Source: a virus. Taken from it: 37,327 bases of DNA. Below, piece by piece: positions 14,138 through 22,051 of the stretch. A program made the translations under genes and the position numbers. The notes below the pieces were generated by a model that saw only the letters and a list, made by a program, of their open reading frames with translations, searched no databases and was not told where the DNA came from. The DNA lies in IMG/VR virus record IMGVR_UViG_3300030012_001772, positions 1 through 37,327 of that record. The stretch is one strand, 5' to 3'. Position 1 is the first letter of the stretch; the number at the start of each line of letters is the position of its first letter.

Positions 14138-14626
14138 ATGTTTCTTCATGAGGTAACTCTGGATGTTGACTCAGATTATTTCATACAAGAAATAGAAAAA
14201 AAATTAGCAGAGAAAAACTTAAGTTATAGAACTAATGTAGAAGGCAAAATGACTACATGGAATGCATTTGTAGATAACCCTAATTTTATACAAGTGCTTA
14301 AATCTGGATTAGATGCTCTAACAAACCATATAGAATACGAGCATGTATATTTAGCAGATGCTTGGGGTATAAAGATTGATAAAAATGATTACACAAAATT
14401 ACATGATCATGCATCGTCTATGTATTCAGGTATATTGTATTTAAATGATGTAGATCAAAAATTAGTATTTCCTGAGTTAAATATGAGTATAACTCCTAGA
14501 AAAGGAACTTTTATAAGTTTTTCAGCTTGGTTAAAACATAAGGCAGATCCAAATCAAGGGGAAACAAAATATGCAATTCCTTTTAATCTTAACCCCGCAC
14601 AGCACAAATCTTTCAAGCCTGATTAA
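14138..14626 (+). CDS. Third 2-oxoglutarate/Fe(II) oxygenase-like protein
   Basis: The start is set at ATG 14138, giving 162 aa; in-frame ATGs at 14078 and 14090 would overlap the previous gene. The iron-site pattern is His89-Asp90-His91 (KLHDHASSMYSGILYLND) with distal His134 in SAWLKHKADPNQ. The usual Arg in the last strand appears as Lys144 (GETKYAIPFNL). This resembles a phage oxygenase group with HxH and a WLxH motif. The Lys change could alter co-substrate use. Substrate unknown. Confidence 0.7.
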   Translation: MFLHEVTLDVDSDYFIQEIEKKLAEKNLSYRTNVEGKMTTWNAFVDNPNFIQVLKSGLDALTNHIEYEHVYLADAWGIKIDKNDYTKLHDHASSMYSGILYLNDVDQKLVFPELNMSITPRKGTFISFSAWLKHKADPNQGETKYAIPFNLNPAQHKSFKPD

Positions 14627-14639
14627 GATTTTCAAGATA

Positions 14640-14668
14640 TTTAAAACTCTAATATAAAATGATATAAT
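14640..14668 (+). promoter_or_regulatory. Candidate promoter for a leaderless tail gene
   Basis: TATAAT (14663-14668, perfect) lies 17 nt after TTTAAA (14640-14645, 4 of 6). The ATG at 14674 is only 5 nt past the -10 box, so transcription would begin at or next to the start codon. No Shine-Dalgarno sequence is present. Confidence 0.5.
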
Positions 14669-14673
14669 GCATC

Positions 14674-16857
14674 ATGGCTTTAGCAAAAGTAAATATAGCA
14701 CCAGGGTTTGATAAACAATCCACACCTTCAGACGCAGAAGGTCGTTGGGTAGATGGTGACAATGTAAGATTTAGATATGGCGAGCCTGAAAAAATAGGTG
14801 GTTGGGAAGCTTTAGTAGATGATAAAATAGTTGGTGCTGCTAGAGGACAACATGTTTGGGCAGACACCGATGGTAAAAGATATGCTGCAATAGGCACTGA
14901 CAAAGTTTTAGTTATTTATTATGAAGGTGCTTTTTACGATGTAACTCCTTTAGAGACAGATAATTTTTCAACAGGTGCAAGTATAACAACGGCCAACGGA
15001 CAAACAACAGTTACTATAACAACATCTGGAGCCCATAATTTAGAAGTAGGTGAAATTACAACTTTTGCAAACGCTGGATCTTTTACTACGGCTGACACAG
15101 TTTACACAGCAACAGATTTTGACAACAAACTTTTTGAAGTACAATCTGTTCCTACTACAAACACTTTTACAATTACAATGCCCACACTCGAATCAAAATC
15201 AGGTGTAACCACAGACGGAACTTTAGATGTAAATCCTTATGAACCTGTAGGACCATTAAATCAAACTTATGGATACGGTTGGGGCACATATCTTTTTGGA
15301 GGACGATCAATTGCAGCTACCACAACAACAATTAACAATAGTGGTAATATGCTTGTTGGTGCATCTTCAGTGGTTCTAACAAGCACAGCAAATCTACCTT
15401 TGACTAACGGTAAATTAAGAATTGGTTCTGAAGATATGAGCTACACAACCAACACCACAGGGACAAACACTATCAGTGGAATAACTAGAGGCATAAATGG
15501 AACGACAGCTGCAGAGCACACTAACGGGGCAACTGTAACTGACATTACAGATTTTGTAGGTTGGGGTGACGCTTCTGCATCAAGCACAGTAACAATCGAG
15601 CCTGCCAACTGGTCTTTTGATAATTTTGGAAGTATTCTAATTGCTACAATTCACAACGGAAAAACATTTACTTGGAACCCTGCATCAGGCAATGCACTAA
15701 ATACGAGAGCAACCATTGGTACAGGTATGCCAACAAGATCTGTAATGACAATAGTGTCAGACAGAGACAGGCATTTATTTCACTTAGGAACTGAAACGAC
15801 TATTGGCACTCCTTCAACACAAGATAAAATGTTTATTAGGTTTTCTGATCAAGAAAGCACAAGTGATTACGCACCAACTTCAACGAACACCGCAGGAACA
15901 TTTAGGTTAGATGACGGAACTAGAATCATGGGAGCTTTCAAAGGTAAGGATTATATTTTAGTTTTAACTGATACTGCTGCATATGAAATGCAATTTGTTG
16001 GACCTCCATTTACATTCTCTATTCGTAAAGTTGGTTCTAATAATGGATTGTTAGGAAATCATGCAGGAGTGTTCGCAAATGGTGCAGTGTATTGGATGGG
16101 AAAAACAGGAGGCTTTTATGTTTATGATGGTACTGTCAAATCACTTCCGTGTTTAGTAGAGGATTTTGTATTTACCACAGATGGCAACAATCCTGGTATA
16201 AACTATAATTCTGGTCAAATAGTTTTTGGTGGTATTAATGAATTATATTCTGAAATAAATTGGTTTTATCCTTCATCTGGTTCTAATGTCATAGATAAAG
16301 TAGTTACTTATAACTTTGCGGAAAATGTTTGGACTACAGGAACATTAGACAGAACAACATGGATAGGTTCTACCGTATATGAAAAACCTTATGCAACAGA
16401 TTATAATTCTGGAGATACCCCAACATTCCCAGTTATAAGTGGTATTTCAAATGGAGCGTCTATTTATTATGCTCATGAGGTAGGTGTGAATCAAGCAAAT
16501 GCAGACGGCACTGAGACTGCGATTACCTCTTTTATTAAATCAGGAGAGTTTGATTTAAATGGTAATTCTGGTGTTCCTGGTGATGGAGAGTTTTTGATGA
16601 GTATAAGTAGATTTTTACCAGACTTTAAAAGAATTAGTGGTAATGCAAAAGTTACCATATTTGTAAATTCTTTTCCTCAAGGTTCAACTGCAGCTTCCAG
16701 CCCTCTAGGGCCTTTTACAGTAAGTAGCTCAACAACTAAAATTAACACAAGAGCTAGGGCAAGACTGGCTGCTGTACAAATAGAAAACGAAAGTCTTAAT
16801 GAAAGTTGGAGATATGGAACTTTTAGATTTGATGTCAGAGTAGATGGTAGAAGATAA
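14674..16857 (+). CDS. Large tail protein, probable tail nozzle/hub (P22 gp10 or T7 gp12 analogue)
   Basis: This 727-aa protein begins MALAKVNIAPGFDKQSTPSD and contains RWVDGDNVRFRYGEPEKIGG, a signature I recall from large tail proteins of marine podovirus-like phages. The start fits a beta-propeller-like nozzle protein, and a Thr/Ser/Gly-rich inserted part at about 93-300 looks like Ig-like or ornamental domains. The end, ESWRYGTFRFDVRVDGRR, is also typical. It is separated from the adaptors by fibre and oxygenase genes, which is unusual. Role inferred from family recall and size. Confidence 0.6.
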   Translation: MALAKVNIAPGFDKQSTPSDAEGRWVDGDNVRFRYGEPEKIGGWEALVDDKIVGAARGQHVWADTDGKRYAAIGTDKVLVIYYEGAFYDVTPLETDNFSTGASITTANGQTTVTITTSGAHNLEVGEITTFANAGSFTTADTVYTATDFDNKLFEVQSVPTTNTFTITMPTLESKSGVTTDGTLDVNPYEPVGPLNQTYGYGWGTYLFGGRSIAATTTTINNSGNMLVGASSVVLTSTANLPLTNGKLRIGSEDMSYTTNTTGTNTISGITRGINGTTAAEHTNGATVTDITDFVGWGDASASSTVTIEPANWSFDNFGSILIATIHNGKTFTWNPASGNALNTRATIGTGMPTRSVMTIVSDRDRHLFHLGTETTIGTPSTQDKMFIRFSDQESTSDYAPTSTNTAGTFRLDDGTRIMGAFKGKDYILVLTDTAAYEMQFVGPPFTFSIRKVGSNNGLLGNHAGVFANGAVYWMGKTGGFYVYDGTVKSLPCLVEDFVFTTDGNNPGINYNSGQIVFGGINELYSEINWFYPSSGSNVIDKVVTYNFAENVWTTGTLDRTTWIGSTVYEKPYATDYNSGDTPTFPVISGISNGASIYYAHEVGVNQANADGTETAITSFIKSGEFDLNGNSGVPGDGEFLMSISRFLPDFKRISGNAKVTIFVNSFPQGSTAASSPLGPFTVSSSTTKINTRARARLAAVQIENESLNESWRYGTFRFDVRVDGRR

Positions 16858-17021
16858 TGGCAAAAATCATTATACAAATACCTGAGCCAAAAGAAAAATA
16901 TACGCAAGAAGATCAAAGACAAATTTTACAAGCATTACGAACGCTTCAGACTCAGTTGAACTTCTCTTATGAGAATGATATAAAAAATGAAGCAGATGCA
17001 TTTAATTATTTTTTATCATGA
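16857..17021 (+). CDS. 54-aa conserved small phage protein
   Basis: It starts by TAATG overlap with the tail gene and ends by ATGA overlap with the next gene, filling the interval exactly. The peptide MAKIIIQIPEPKEKYTQEDQ continues into a helix rich in Gln and Leu and ends NEADAFNYFLS. I recall very similar small proteins, with EDQRQI and FNYF, at the same site in marine phages. Soluble and helical; function unknown. Confidence 0.65.
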   Translation: MAKIIIQIPEPKEKYTQEDQRQILQALRTLQTQLNFSYENDIKNEADAFNYFLS

Positions 17022-17359
17022 CAATACAATATAAAAATCAAGGAATTAACTTAGATAGTACAGGAACAACATCTGTATTATCTTGCCCAACAAGTGCCAC
17101 TTTTATTATAAAACAAATACAAGTAGATAACTCTAGTGGTAGCCCAGTAAACTTATCAGTGCAAGTTACAGACACTTCAGCTTCAGCTACTTTTTCTATA
17201 TCTAGAAAAGCTATAGCAGCAAATACTGTCTCTAATATTATAACTCAAACCTTAATTCTTGAGGGTGGTGATATATTAAAAATGACGGCAGGCACTGCAG
17301 ATGAGATACAAGGAATTATATCTTACGCACAAATAGATAGATCGCAGGAAAATGGCTAA
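17018..17359 (+). CDS. Putative small virion structural protein
   Basis: This 113-aa protein is beta-rich with ASATFSISRKAIAANTVSN and LILEGGDILKMTAG. It begins MTIQYKNQGINLDSTG, a pattern I recall from proteins next to tail genes in marine phages. It overlaps the small gene before it (ATGA) and the Lys/Arg-rich one after it (8 nt). A tail or neck location is inferred. Confidence 0.5.
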   Translation: MTIQYKNQGINLDSTGTTSVLSCPTSATFIIKQIQVDNSSGSPVNLSVQVTDTSASATFSISRKAIAANTVSNIITQTLILEGGDILKMTAGTADEIQGIISYAQIDRSQENG

Positions 17360-17486
17360 GAAAAAACCTATGTTTGGGGTAAATAATTACCACAAACGAA
17401 CTCCAAAGAAACGGCCTGGTGTACACACTAAAAGAAGAAACAAAAGAAAACCACATCGTAAGAAATATCGTGGACAAGGACGATAG
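17352..17486 (+). CDS. 44-aa Lys/Arg/His-rich small protein
   Basis: The frame starts inside the previous gene's last codons and ends just before a palindromic promoter-like site. The peptide has MFGVNNYHKRTPKKRPGVHT and ends KKYRGQGR. I recognise it as a small protein repeatedly found among marine phage tail genes. Strong positive charge suggests RNA or DNA contact, but nothing is established. Confidence 0.65.
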   Translation: MAKKKPMFGVNNYHKRTPKKRPGVHTKRRNKRKPHRKKYRGQGR

Positions 17487-17502
17487 TTTGGTATACTAAA
17501 CT
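17471..17502 (+). promoter_or_regulatory. Promoter-like site inside an 18-bp palindrome
   Basis: The 18-bp sequence at 17485-17502 is palindromic except for one G-T pair, centred on GTATAC. TATACT (17492-17497) within it could be a -10 box, 15 nt after TGGACA (17471-17476). The gene at 17506 starts 8 nt after this -10 and lacks a Shine-Dalgarno sequence. An operator overlapping a promoter is one reading. Confidence 0.4.
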
Positions 17503-17505
17503 CGT

Positions 17506-17682
17506 ATGGCAATTTTACAAAAAATTAAATGTGATACTAAAACTATTTATAGAAGTATCAAAACAGGTGAAAGATACGAAACAGAAGAAGCCTTTTTAAA
17601 ACAACACCCAAAAGAAGACATGGCAACAGATGTAGAAGTACAAGTTCCTGATCTTCCTATATTTAGTAAGACACAAAAATGA
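17506..17682 (+). CDS. 58-aa hypothetical protein
   Basis: The frame starts MAILQKIKCDTKTIYRSIKT and continues with charged, helical sequence to FSKTQK. It ends by ATGA overlap with the glycosyltransferase start (17679-17682), which supports it being real. No family recognised. It probably heads the glycosyltransferase transcription unit. Confidence 0.5.
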   Translation: MAILQKIKCDTKTIYRSIKTGERYETEEAFLKQHPKEDMATDVEVQVPDLPIFSKTQK

Positions 17683-18614
17683 AACCTTTAGGCGGAACAG
17701 AACTACAACATGATTTTTTAGAGCAATATGTTTCTAAAGATTTGTTAGATAAATTTCAAATATGTACTTCAGTACCAGGCAAAGTGCCTTTGTCAAAAGA
17801 TAAAATAAATATACTTTGGCAAAAGATGGCACCTGACCAACCACATTTTCAAGATTTTTTTAGGAGTGAAGAGAAGATAAATCAATACGATTACTATGTA
17901 TTTAATAGCCATTGGAACTACGAGCAGTTTAGAAAAACCTTTTCATTACCTGAACATCGTTGCACAGTTATAAAAAACGGAATACCTGATATTGAAAAAA
18001 GAGATCCTGAGCCTAAAAGAGATAAAATAAAATTAATATATCATCCTACTCCTTGGAGAGGGTTATCTGTTTTATTAGGTGCAATGCAATTGATTAACAA
18101 TCCTAATGTAGTTTTAGATGTATATAGTAGCACACAAATTTATGGTGATGATTTTAAAAAAGAAAATGATCACACATATAAAGATTTATATGAGCAAGCT
18201 GAAAAGTTACCTAATGTAAATCTTATTGGATATAAACCTAATAAATATATTTTAGATAATTTGCATACTTATGATGCTTTTATTTACCCAAACATATGGG
18301 AAGAAACATTCTGCATATCTGCTCTTGAAGCATTAGCTTGTGGTTTATATGTAGCGACAACGGACAACGGAGCATTATACGAGACATGCACGGAGTTTCC
18401 TATCTATATTCCTTGTGATAAAAATTGGGAAAATCTTGCACGACAATTTGCTGCTGTCATAGATGGTATAGCTGGACAAATTAATACTGATGGCTGTAGA
18501 AATCATTTAAGATTTCAACAAAACTTTTTTAATCATTTTTACAATTGGAAAACTATAGCTGGTCATTGGACTGGTTTTTTACAGGGAGCACTACAAAATG
18601 CTAAAAGCACTTAA
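17679..18614 (+). CDS. GT-B fold glycosyltransferase (GT4-like)
   Basis: GT4-type enzymes move a sugar from a nucleotide sugar to an acceptor. The 311-aa protein begins almost directly with GGTELQHDF, a usual N-terminal loop motif; the start at 17679 overlaps the previous stop, so little is missing. The C-terminal nucleotide-sugar site is visible as Glu209-x7-Glu217 in EETFCISALEALACG, with TPWRGLSVLLGA at 124-135. It has no membrane segment. It may decorate virion proteins, modify host glycans or modify DNA; sequence does not decide. Confidence 0.82.
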   Translation: MKPLGGTELQHDFLEQYVSKDLLDKFQICTSVPGKVPLSKDKINILWQKMAPDQPHFQDFFRSEEKINQYDYYVFNSHWNYEQFRKTFSLPEHRCTVIKNGIPDIEKRDPEPKRDKIKLIYHPTPWRGLSVLLGAMQLINNPNVVLDVYSSTQIYGDDFKKENDHTYKDLYEQAEKLPNVNLIGYKPNKYILDNLHTYDAFIYPNIWEETFCISALEALACGLYVATTDNGALYETCTEFPIYIPCDKNWENLARQFAAVIDGIAGQINTDGCRNHLRFQQNFFNHFYNWKTIAGHWTGFLQGALQNAKST

Positions 18615-18786
18615 AAAGAGATATGAAGCACAAATAGCGGAAGCTTCTACAACTATAAAAATATATCTTAGTAATTCAGTAGGGATTGGAGAACACCCAC
18701 AACATCTAGACGAAATAGATAAATTACTACAAAACATAGTAGATGCTGAAGAAAAAATTAAATTAATAGATAGGTGGGTTGGTTAA
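18598..18786 (+). CDS. 62-aa conserved helical protein between glycosyltransferases
   Basis: This peptide begins MLKALKKRYEAQIAEASTTI and contains VGIGEHPQHLDEIDKLLQNI, a pattern I recall as a conserved small marine phage protein. It is all helical, and probably coiled-coil forming. It overlaps the glycosyltransferase before it by 17 nt and the next start by TAATG. Function unknown. Confidence 0.6.
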   Translation: MLKALKKRYEAQIAEASTTIKIYLSNSVGIGEHPQHLDEIDKLLQNIVDAEEKIKLIDRWVG

Positions 18787-19610
18787 TGCAAGATCACAGC
18801 AAACCTATATGGTTTGAAAAACCAAAAGCAACCGTTAATGGTAAACCTAAACCTAAAAAATTCTCAATATTCGTAGCAACTCCATGCCACAGTGATGTTT
18901 CTTTGCATTTTTTTCAAGCTTGCTTAGAGTTTCAAAAACAATGTATGAAAAATGATGTGTTGGTTTGTTTTCAAGTAATGAAATCATCTCTAGTTACACA
19001 AGGTAGAAATCTTTGTGTATCAAGTTTTATGGAAACAGATAGTACACATTTATTATTTATTGACTCCGATATTGATTTTGAATCTGCATCTATATTTAAA
19101 ATGATAGCTGCTAAAAAAGATGTTATTTCAGTTCCCTATGCTTTAAAAAGTTTGAATTGGAAACAGGCTTGGGAAAGAATAAAAGAGGGTAAAATTAAAA
19201 ACGAACATGATTTACAATATAAAGCTTTGTATCAATATCCTATGAAGCTACCTAACGAAAAAGAAGTTACAATTGAAAACGGTGTAATAGAGGTAACTCA
19301 CTCTCCTACTGGGTGCATGTTAATTAAAAGAGAAGTCATAGAGAAGATGATTAAGGCTTATCCTGAAAAAGAGATAATACAAAAAACAATTATTAATGGT
19401 AAATTAACTAACAGACCTTTCTTTTATAATCTTTTTGATACTGACTTTGATCCAATAAAAAAGCAATATTTAGGCGAAGATTTTGCCTTCTGTAAGAGAT
19501 GGAGAGATATAGGTGGTAAATGTCATGCGTTAGTCACTGAAAAAATAACTCATGTCGGAGAACATCAGTATAGATCTTCTTTTTGGGATGAGTTGTCAAA
19601 GACCTCCTAA
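18786..19610 (+). CDS. GT-A fold glycosyltransferase (family 2-like)
   Basis: The start is placed at ATG 18786, which overlaps the previous stop as TAATG; an in-frame ATG four codons earlier is less likely. The 274-aa protein has FSIFVATPCHSDV, VTQGRNLCVSSFM and FIDSDIDF (Asp93-Ser-Asp95), the DxD nucleotide-sugar and metal motif. Later, YLGEDFAFCKRWRDIGG matches the acceptor-side ED motif. It lies 172 nt after the GT-B enzyme, so the two probably act in one pathway. No membrane segment. Confidence 0.78.
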   Translation: MQDHSKPIWFEKPKATVNGKPKPKKFSIFVATPCHSDVSLHFFQACLEFQKQCMKNDVLVCFQVMKSSLVTQGRNLCVSSFMETDSTHLLFIDSDIDFESASIFKMIAAKKDVISVPYALKSLNWKQAWERIKEGKIKNEHDLQYKALYQYPMKLPNEKEVTIENGVIEVTHSPTGCMLIKREVIEKMIKAYPEKEIIQKTIINGKLTNRPFFYNLFDTDFDPIKKQYLGEDFAFCKRWRDIGGKCHALVTEKITHVGEHQYRSSFWDELSKTS

Positions 19611-19626
19611 AATGGTAATATTTCCT

Positions 19627-19638
19627 AATTAGCTAATT
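19627..19638. repeat. 12-bp palindrome before the ejection-protein cassette
   Basis: AATTAGCTAATT is a perfect palindrome 19 nt upstream of the ATG at 19658, which has an AAGGAA ribosome site. It could be an operator, but AT-rich palindromes of this size can occur by chance. Confidence 0.3.
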
Positions 19639-19657
19639 TAAAGGAATACATAATATT

Positions 19658-20749
19658 ATGGCAGGACCACTCGCATTTTTACCCTACGCACTAGCAGCCT
19701 ACGGAGGATACAAAGGTTATAAAGGATCTAAAGACGCTGGTGGATCAGGAATACAAAGAATACTTGGTGGAATTACAGGAGCTGTCGCTGGGTACTATGG
19801 CGGTAAAGGAGTTTTAGGTGGCGGATCAGCGTTAGGTTTACCAGGTTTTGCTACAGCACAATCTCAATTTGCTCCGATGGCATTTACAAAATTAGGACCA
19901 ATGCAAACTTTAGGACAAACATTTCCCTCTTTAGGTATTCAACAGGTTAATCCTTTACCAGGGGATGACATAGGTACAACTTCGATAGCAAATGAAATTG
20001 CTAAAGCACAAATGGGGTCAAATGCACAATTGGGACAAAGAGCAGATCAAAACTTTTTACAAAAATTATTTACAAGACAAAGAATGACAAAAGGAGATAA
20101 ACCTATGTTCACTGGAGAATTAGAAATAAGTCCAGGTAAAGCAGCAACGGGAGTTGCGGCCTTAGCTTATCTATCAGGCGCATTCGAAAACCAACCACAA
20201 GATGTTTTCACACCTACATATAATTTAGCTGTGGCAGAATTACAAAAACAAAGAGGTGGTTTTAAATATATAGATCCAGTAGACGGCACAGAAAAAACTT
20301 TTGAACAATTATACATACCTGAAGCTGATCCTGCAAATCAAGGTGATTTAAGAATGGGTCCTTATGCTGTTGAGAAACAAAGACTAAGAGAAGGTGGATT
20401 AGCAGAAATAAAAAAATTTAACGAAGGTGGTATTAACTATCTTCCAAGTAAAAGATCTCATGACGAAGACGATGCAAACAATTATGTTAGAGCATCGGGA
20501 TATGTCGAAGATGGGTCTGGCACAGGAGACAAAGACGAAGATACAATGTTAGCTCAATTAGCAGACGGTGAGTTTGTAACAAGAGCAGATGGAGTATTAG
20601 GCGCAGGAATCATAGCTGGTGCAAATCCAAGTAGCATGAAAGATATGAGAGAAAAAGGTGCACAATACTTCTACGAACAACAAAAGCGATACAAAAGAGT
20701 TTTTGATTTATTAGAGGGAAGTAGAAATGCAAAAGCCCAAGCCAATTAA
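19658..20749 (+). CDS. Putative internal virion protein
   Basis: This 363-aa protein has a Gly-rich, hydrophobic N-terminal part (about 1-70) that could insert in a membrane. The C-terminal part contains DTMLAQLADGEFVTRADG and GAQYFYEQQKRYKRVFDLL. I recall the DGEFVxxAxxV pattern, with a closing helix, from large virion proteins of marine phages. It heads a block of four large genes that look like ejection proteins. Start supported by AAGGAA (19641-19646). Confidence 0.6.
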   Translation: MAGPLAFLPYALAAYGGYKGYKGSKDAGGSGIQRILGGITGAVAGYYGGKGVLGGGSALGLPGFATAQSQFAPMAFTKLGPMQTLGQTFPSLGIQQVNPLPGDDIGTTSIANEIAKAQMGSNAQLGQRADQNFLQKLFTRQRMTKGDKPMFTGELEISPGKAATGVAALAYLSGAFENQPQDVFTPTYNLAVAELQKQRGGFKYIDPVDGTEKTFEQLYIPEADPANQGDLRMGPYAVEKQRLREGGLAEIKKFNEGGINYLPSKRSHDEDDANNYVRASGYVEDGSGTGDKDEDTMLAQLADGEFVTRADGVLGAGIIAGANPSSMKDMREKGAQYFYEQQKRYKRVFDLLEGSRNAKAQAN

Positions 20750-21182
20750 ACCTGACATATCAGTTCTATCAGTTGAGCCTAAATACATAGATAAGTTTTG
20801 GCCTCTCTGTGAATTTATGGTTACAGAAGCGTTAAAGTATTCAGGTGGTTTTGCAGAACCAAGAGACATAAAAGATTTATTAAAAAAAGACGAAGCACAA
20901 ATGTTTCTTGTTTTTGGTAGTGATGAAGAGGAGCTTAACCAAGTGTTTGCATTATTTGTTACTCGTATCGCTGCTTTACCAAATTACTCTCAACTTGAAG
21001 CTATTATCTGCACAGGAAGAAAAAGACATTTATGGGAGGATAAGATAGTGAATACAGTAACAAAATTTGCTAAACTTAATGGCTGTAAAAAACTAAGCTT
21101 TTGGGTTAGACCAGGTTGGTCTAAAGTTTCAAAAAAGTGGGGTTGGAAAGCTAAACATATTCAAATGGAGAAGGATTTATAA
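20727..21182 (+). CDS. GNAT-fold protein in the ejection cassette (T7 gp13-like position)
   Basis: This 151-aa protein has the order of a GNAT acetyltransferase fold: EPKYIDKFWPLCEFM helix, strand QVFALFVTRI, LEAIICTGRK, and a final KLSFWVRPGW strand. The acetyl-CoA loop Q/RxxGxG/A is not clear, so activity is doubtful. T7 internal core protein gp13 is also reported as GNAT-like, and the gene lies among internal virion genes here. It overlaps both neighbours. Confidence 0.55.
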   Translation: MQKPKPIKPDISVLSVEPKYIDKFWPLCEFMVTEALKYSGGFAEPRDIKDLLKKDEAQMFLVFGSDEEELNQVFALFVTRIAALPNYSQLEAIICTGRKRHLWEDKIVNTVTKFAKLNGCKKLSFWVRPGWSKVSKKWGWKAKHIQMEKDL

Positions 21183-22051
21183 TGGGATCAATAATAGGAA
21201 GTGTATTTGGCGGAGGAAGTAAATCAGCTCCAGCACCATCAGGTGGCGGAACTAGTAGTCAATTTCAACAATCAGTTATAAGAGAAGCACCAGGTATTGA
21301 AGAGCGTAAAATAGAATTAATGGATCTTGCGCGTGCCGCTGCAGACAAACCCGTAACTATTCCAGCAATGCAAGTTGCACCATTTAGTGCACTTGAACAA
21401 CAAGGACTTACTGCTGCGGGAACAACAGGAGTGGGTCAGCCAACAGTAACATCGGGCATCGGACAATTACTTGCAGCACAAACTCCAAACATAAATCAAT
21501 TTTTTAATCCTTATCAGTCATATGTAATTGATGAAATAAATAGACAAGCAGCGCAAGCTCAAAATAGATTAGGTGCACAAGCTGTCATGTCAGGAGCTTT
21601 TGGCGGTGGAAGAGAAGGAATTGCTCAAGCAGAATTAGAAAGAGCAAGATTAGGTCAAGTTGGATTAGCTCAACAAAAAGGTTTTGGAGCAGCATTAGGT
21701 GCAGCTCAACAACAACAAGCTCAACAGGCACAAATTGGTAGTCAGTTAGCACAAATAGGTTCAGGTCAACAACAGATGGCACAAGCAGATTTACAACAAT
21801 TATTGTCAGCTGGTGGTTTACAAAGACAATTAGCTCAGACTACATTAGATGCTGCTAGACAATCTCAATTACAACAAGCTTTCGAGCCTTACCAAAGAGC
21901 TGAATTTTTATCTAACATTTACGCTGCTGGACCTAAGTCACAATCAACACTTACAGCTTCAACTCAACCACAGACAAGTCCATTAGCACAATCTATTGGA
22001 ACTGGTATAAGTGCATTCCAAGCATTCCAAGGTATGCAGGGAGGGAGATAA
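21182..22051 (+). CDS. Putative DNA-ejection protein, Gln/Ala-rich
   Basis: This 289-aa protein is Gly-rich at the N-terminus and then strongly Gln/Ala-rich and helical. It contains FFNPYQSYVIDEINRQAAQA and GAFGGGREGIAQAELERARL, which I recall from P22 gp7/T7 gp14-type internal virion proteins in marine phages. These leave the capsid with the DNA and form a channel across the host envelope. TAATG couples it to its neighbours on both sides. Confidence 0.68.
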   Translation: MGSIIGSVFGGGSKSAPAPSGGGTSSQFQQSVIREAPGIEERKIELMDLARAAADKPVTIPAMQVAPFSALEQQGLTAAGTTGVGQPTVTSGIGQLLAAQTPNINQFFNPYQSYVIDEINRQAAQAQNRLGAQAVMSGAFGGGREGIAQAELERARLGQVGLAQQKGFGAALGAAQQQQAQQAQIGSQLAQIGSGQQQMAQADLQQLLSAGGLQRQLAQTTLDAARQSQLQQAFEPYQRAEFLSNIYAAGPKSQSTLTASTQPQTSPLAQSIGTGISAFQAFQGMQGGR

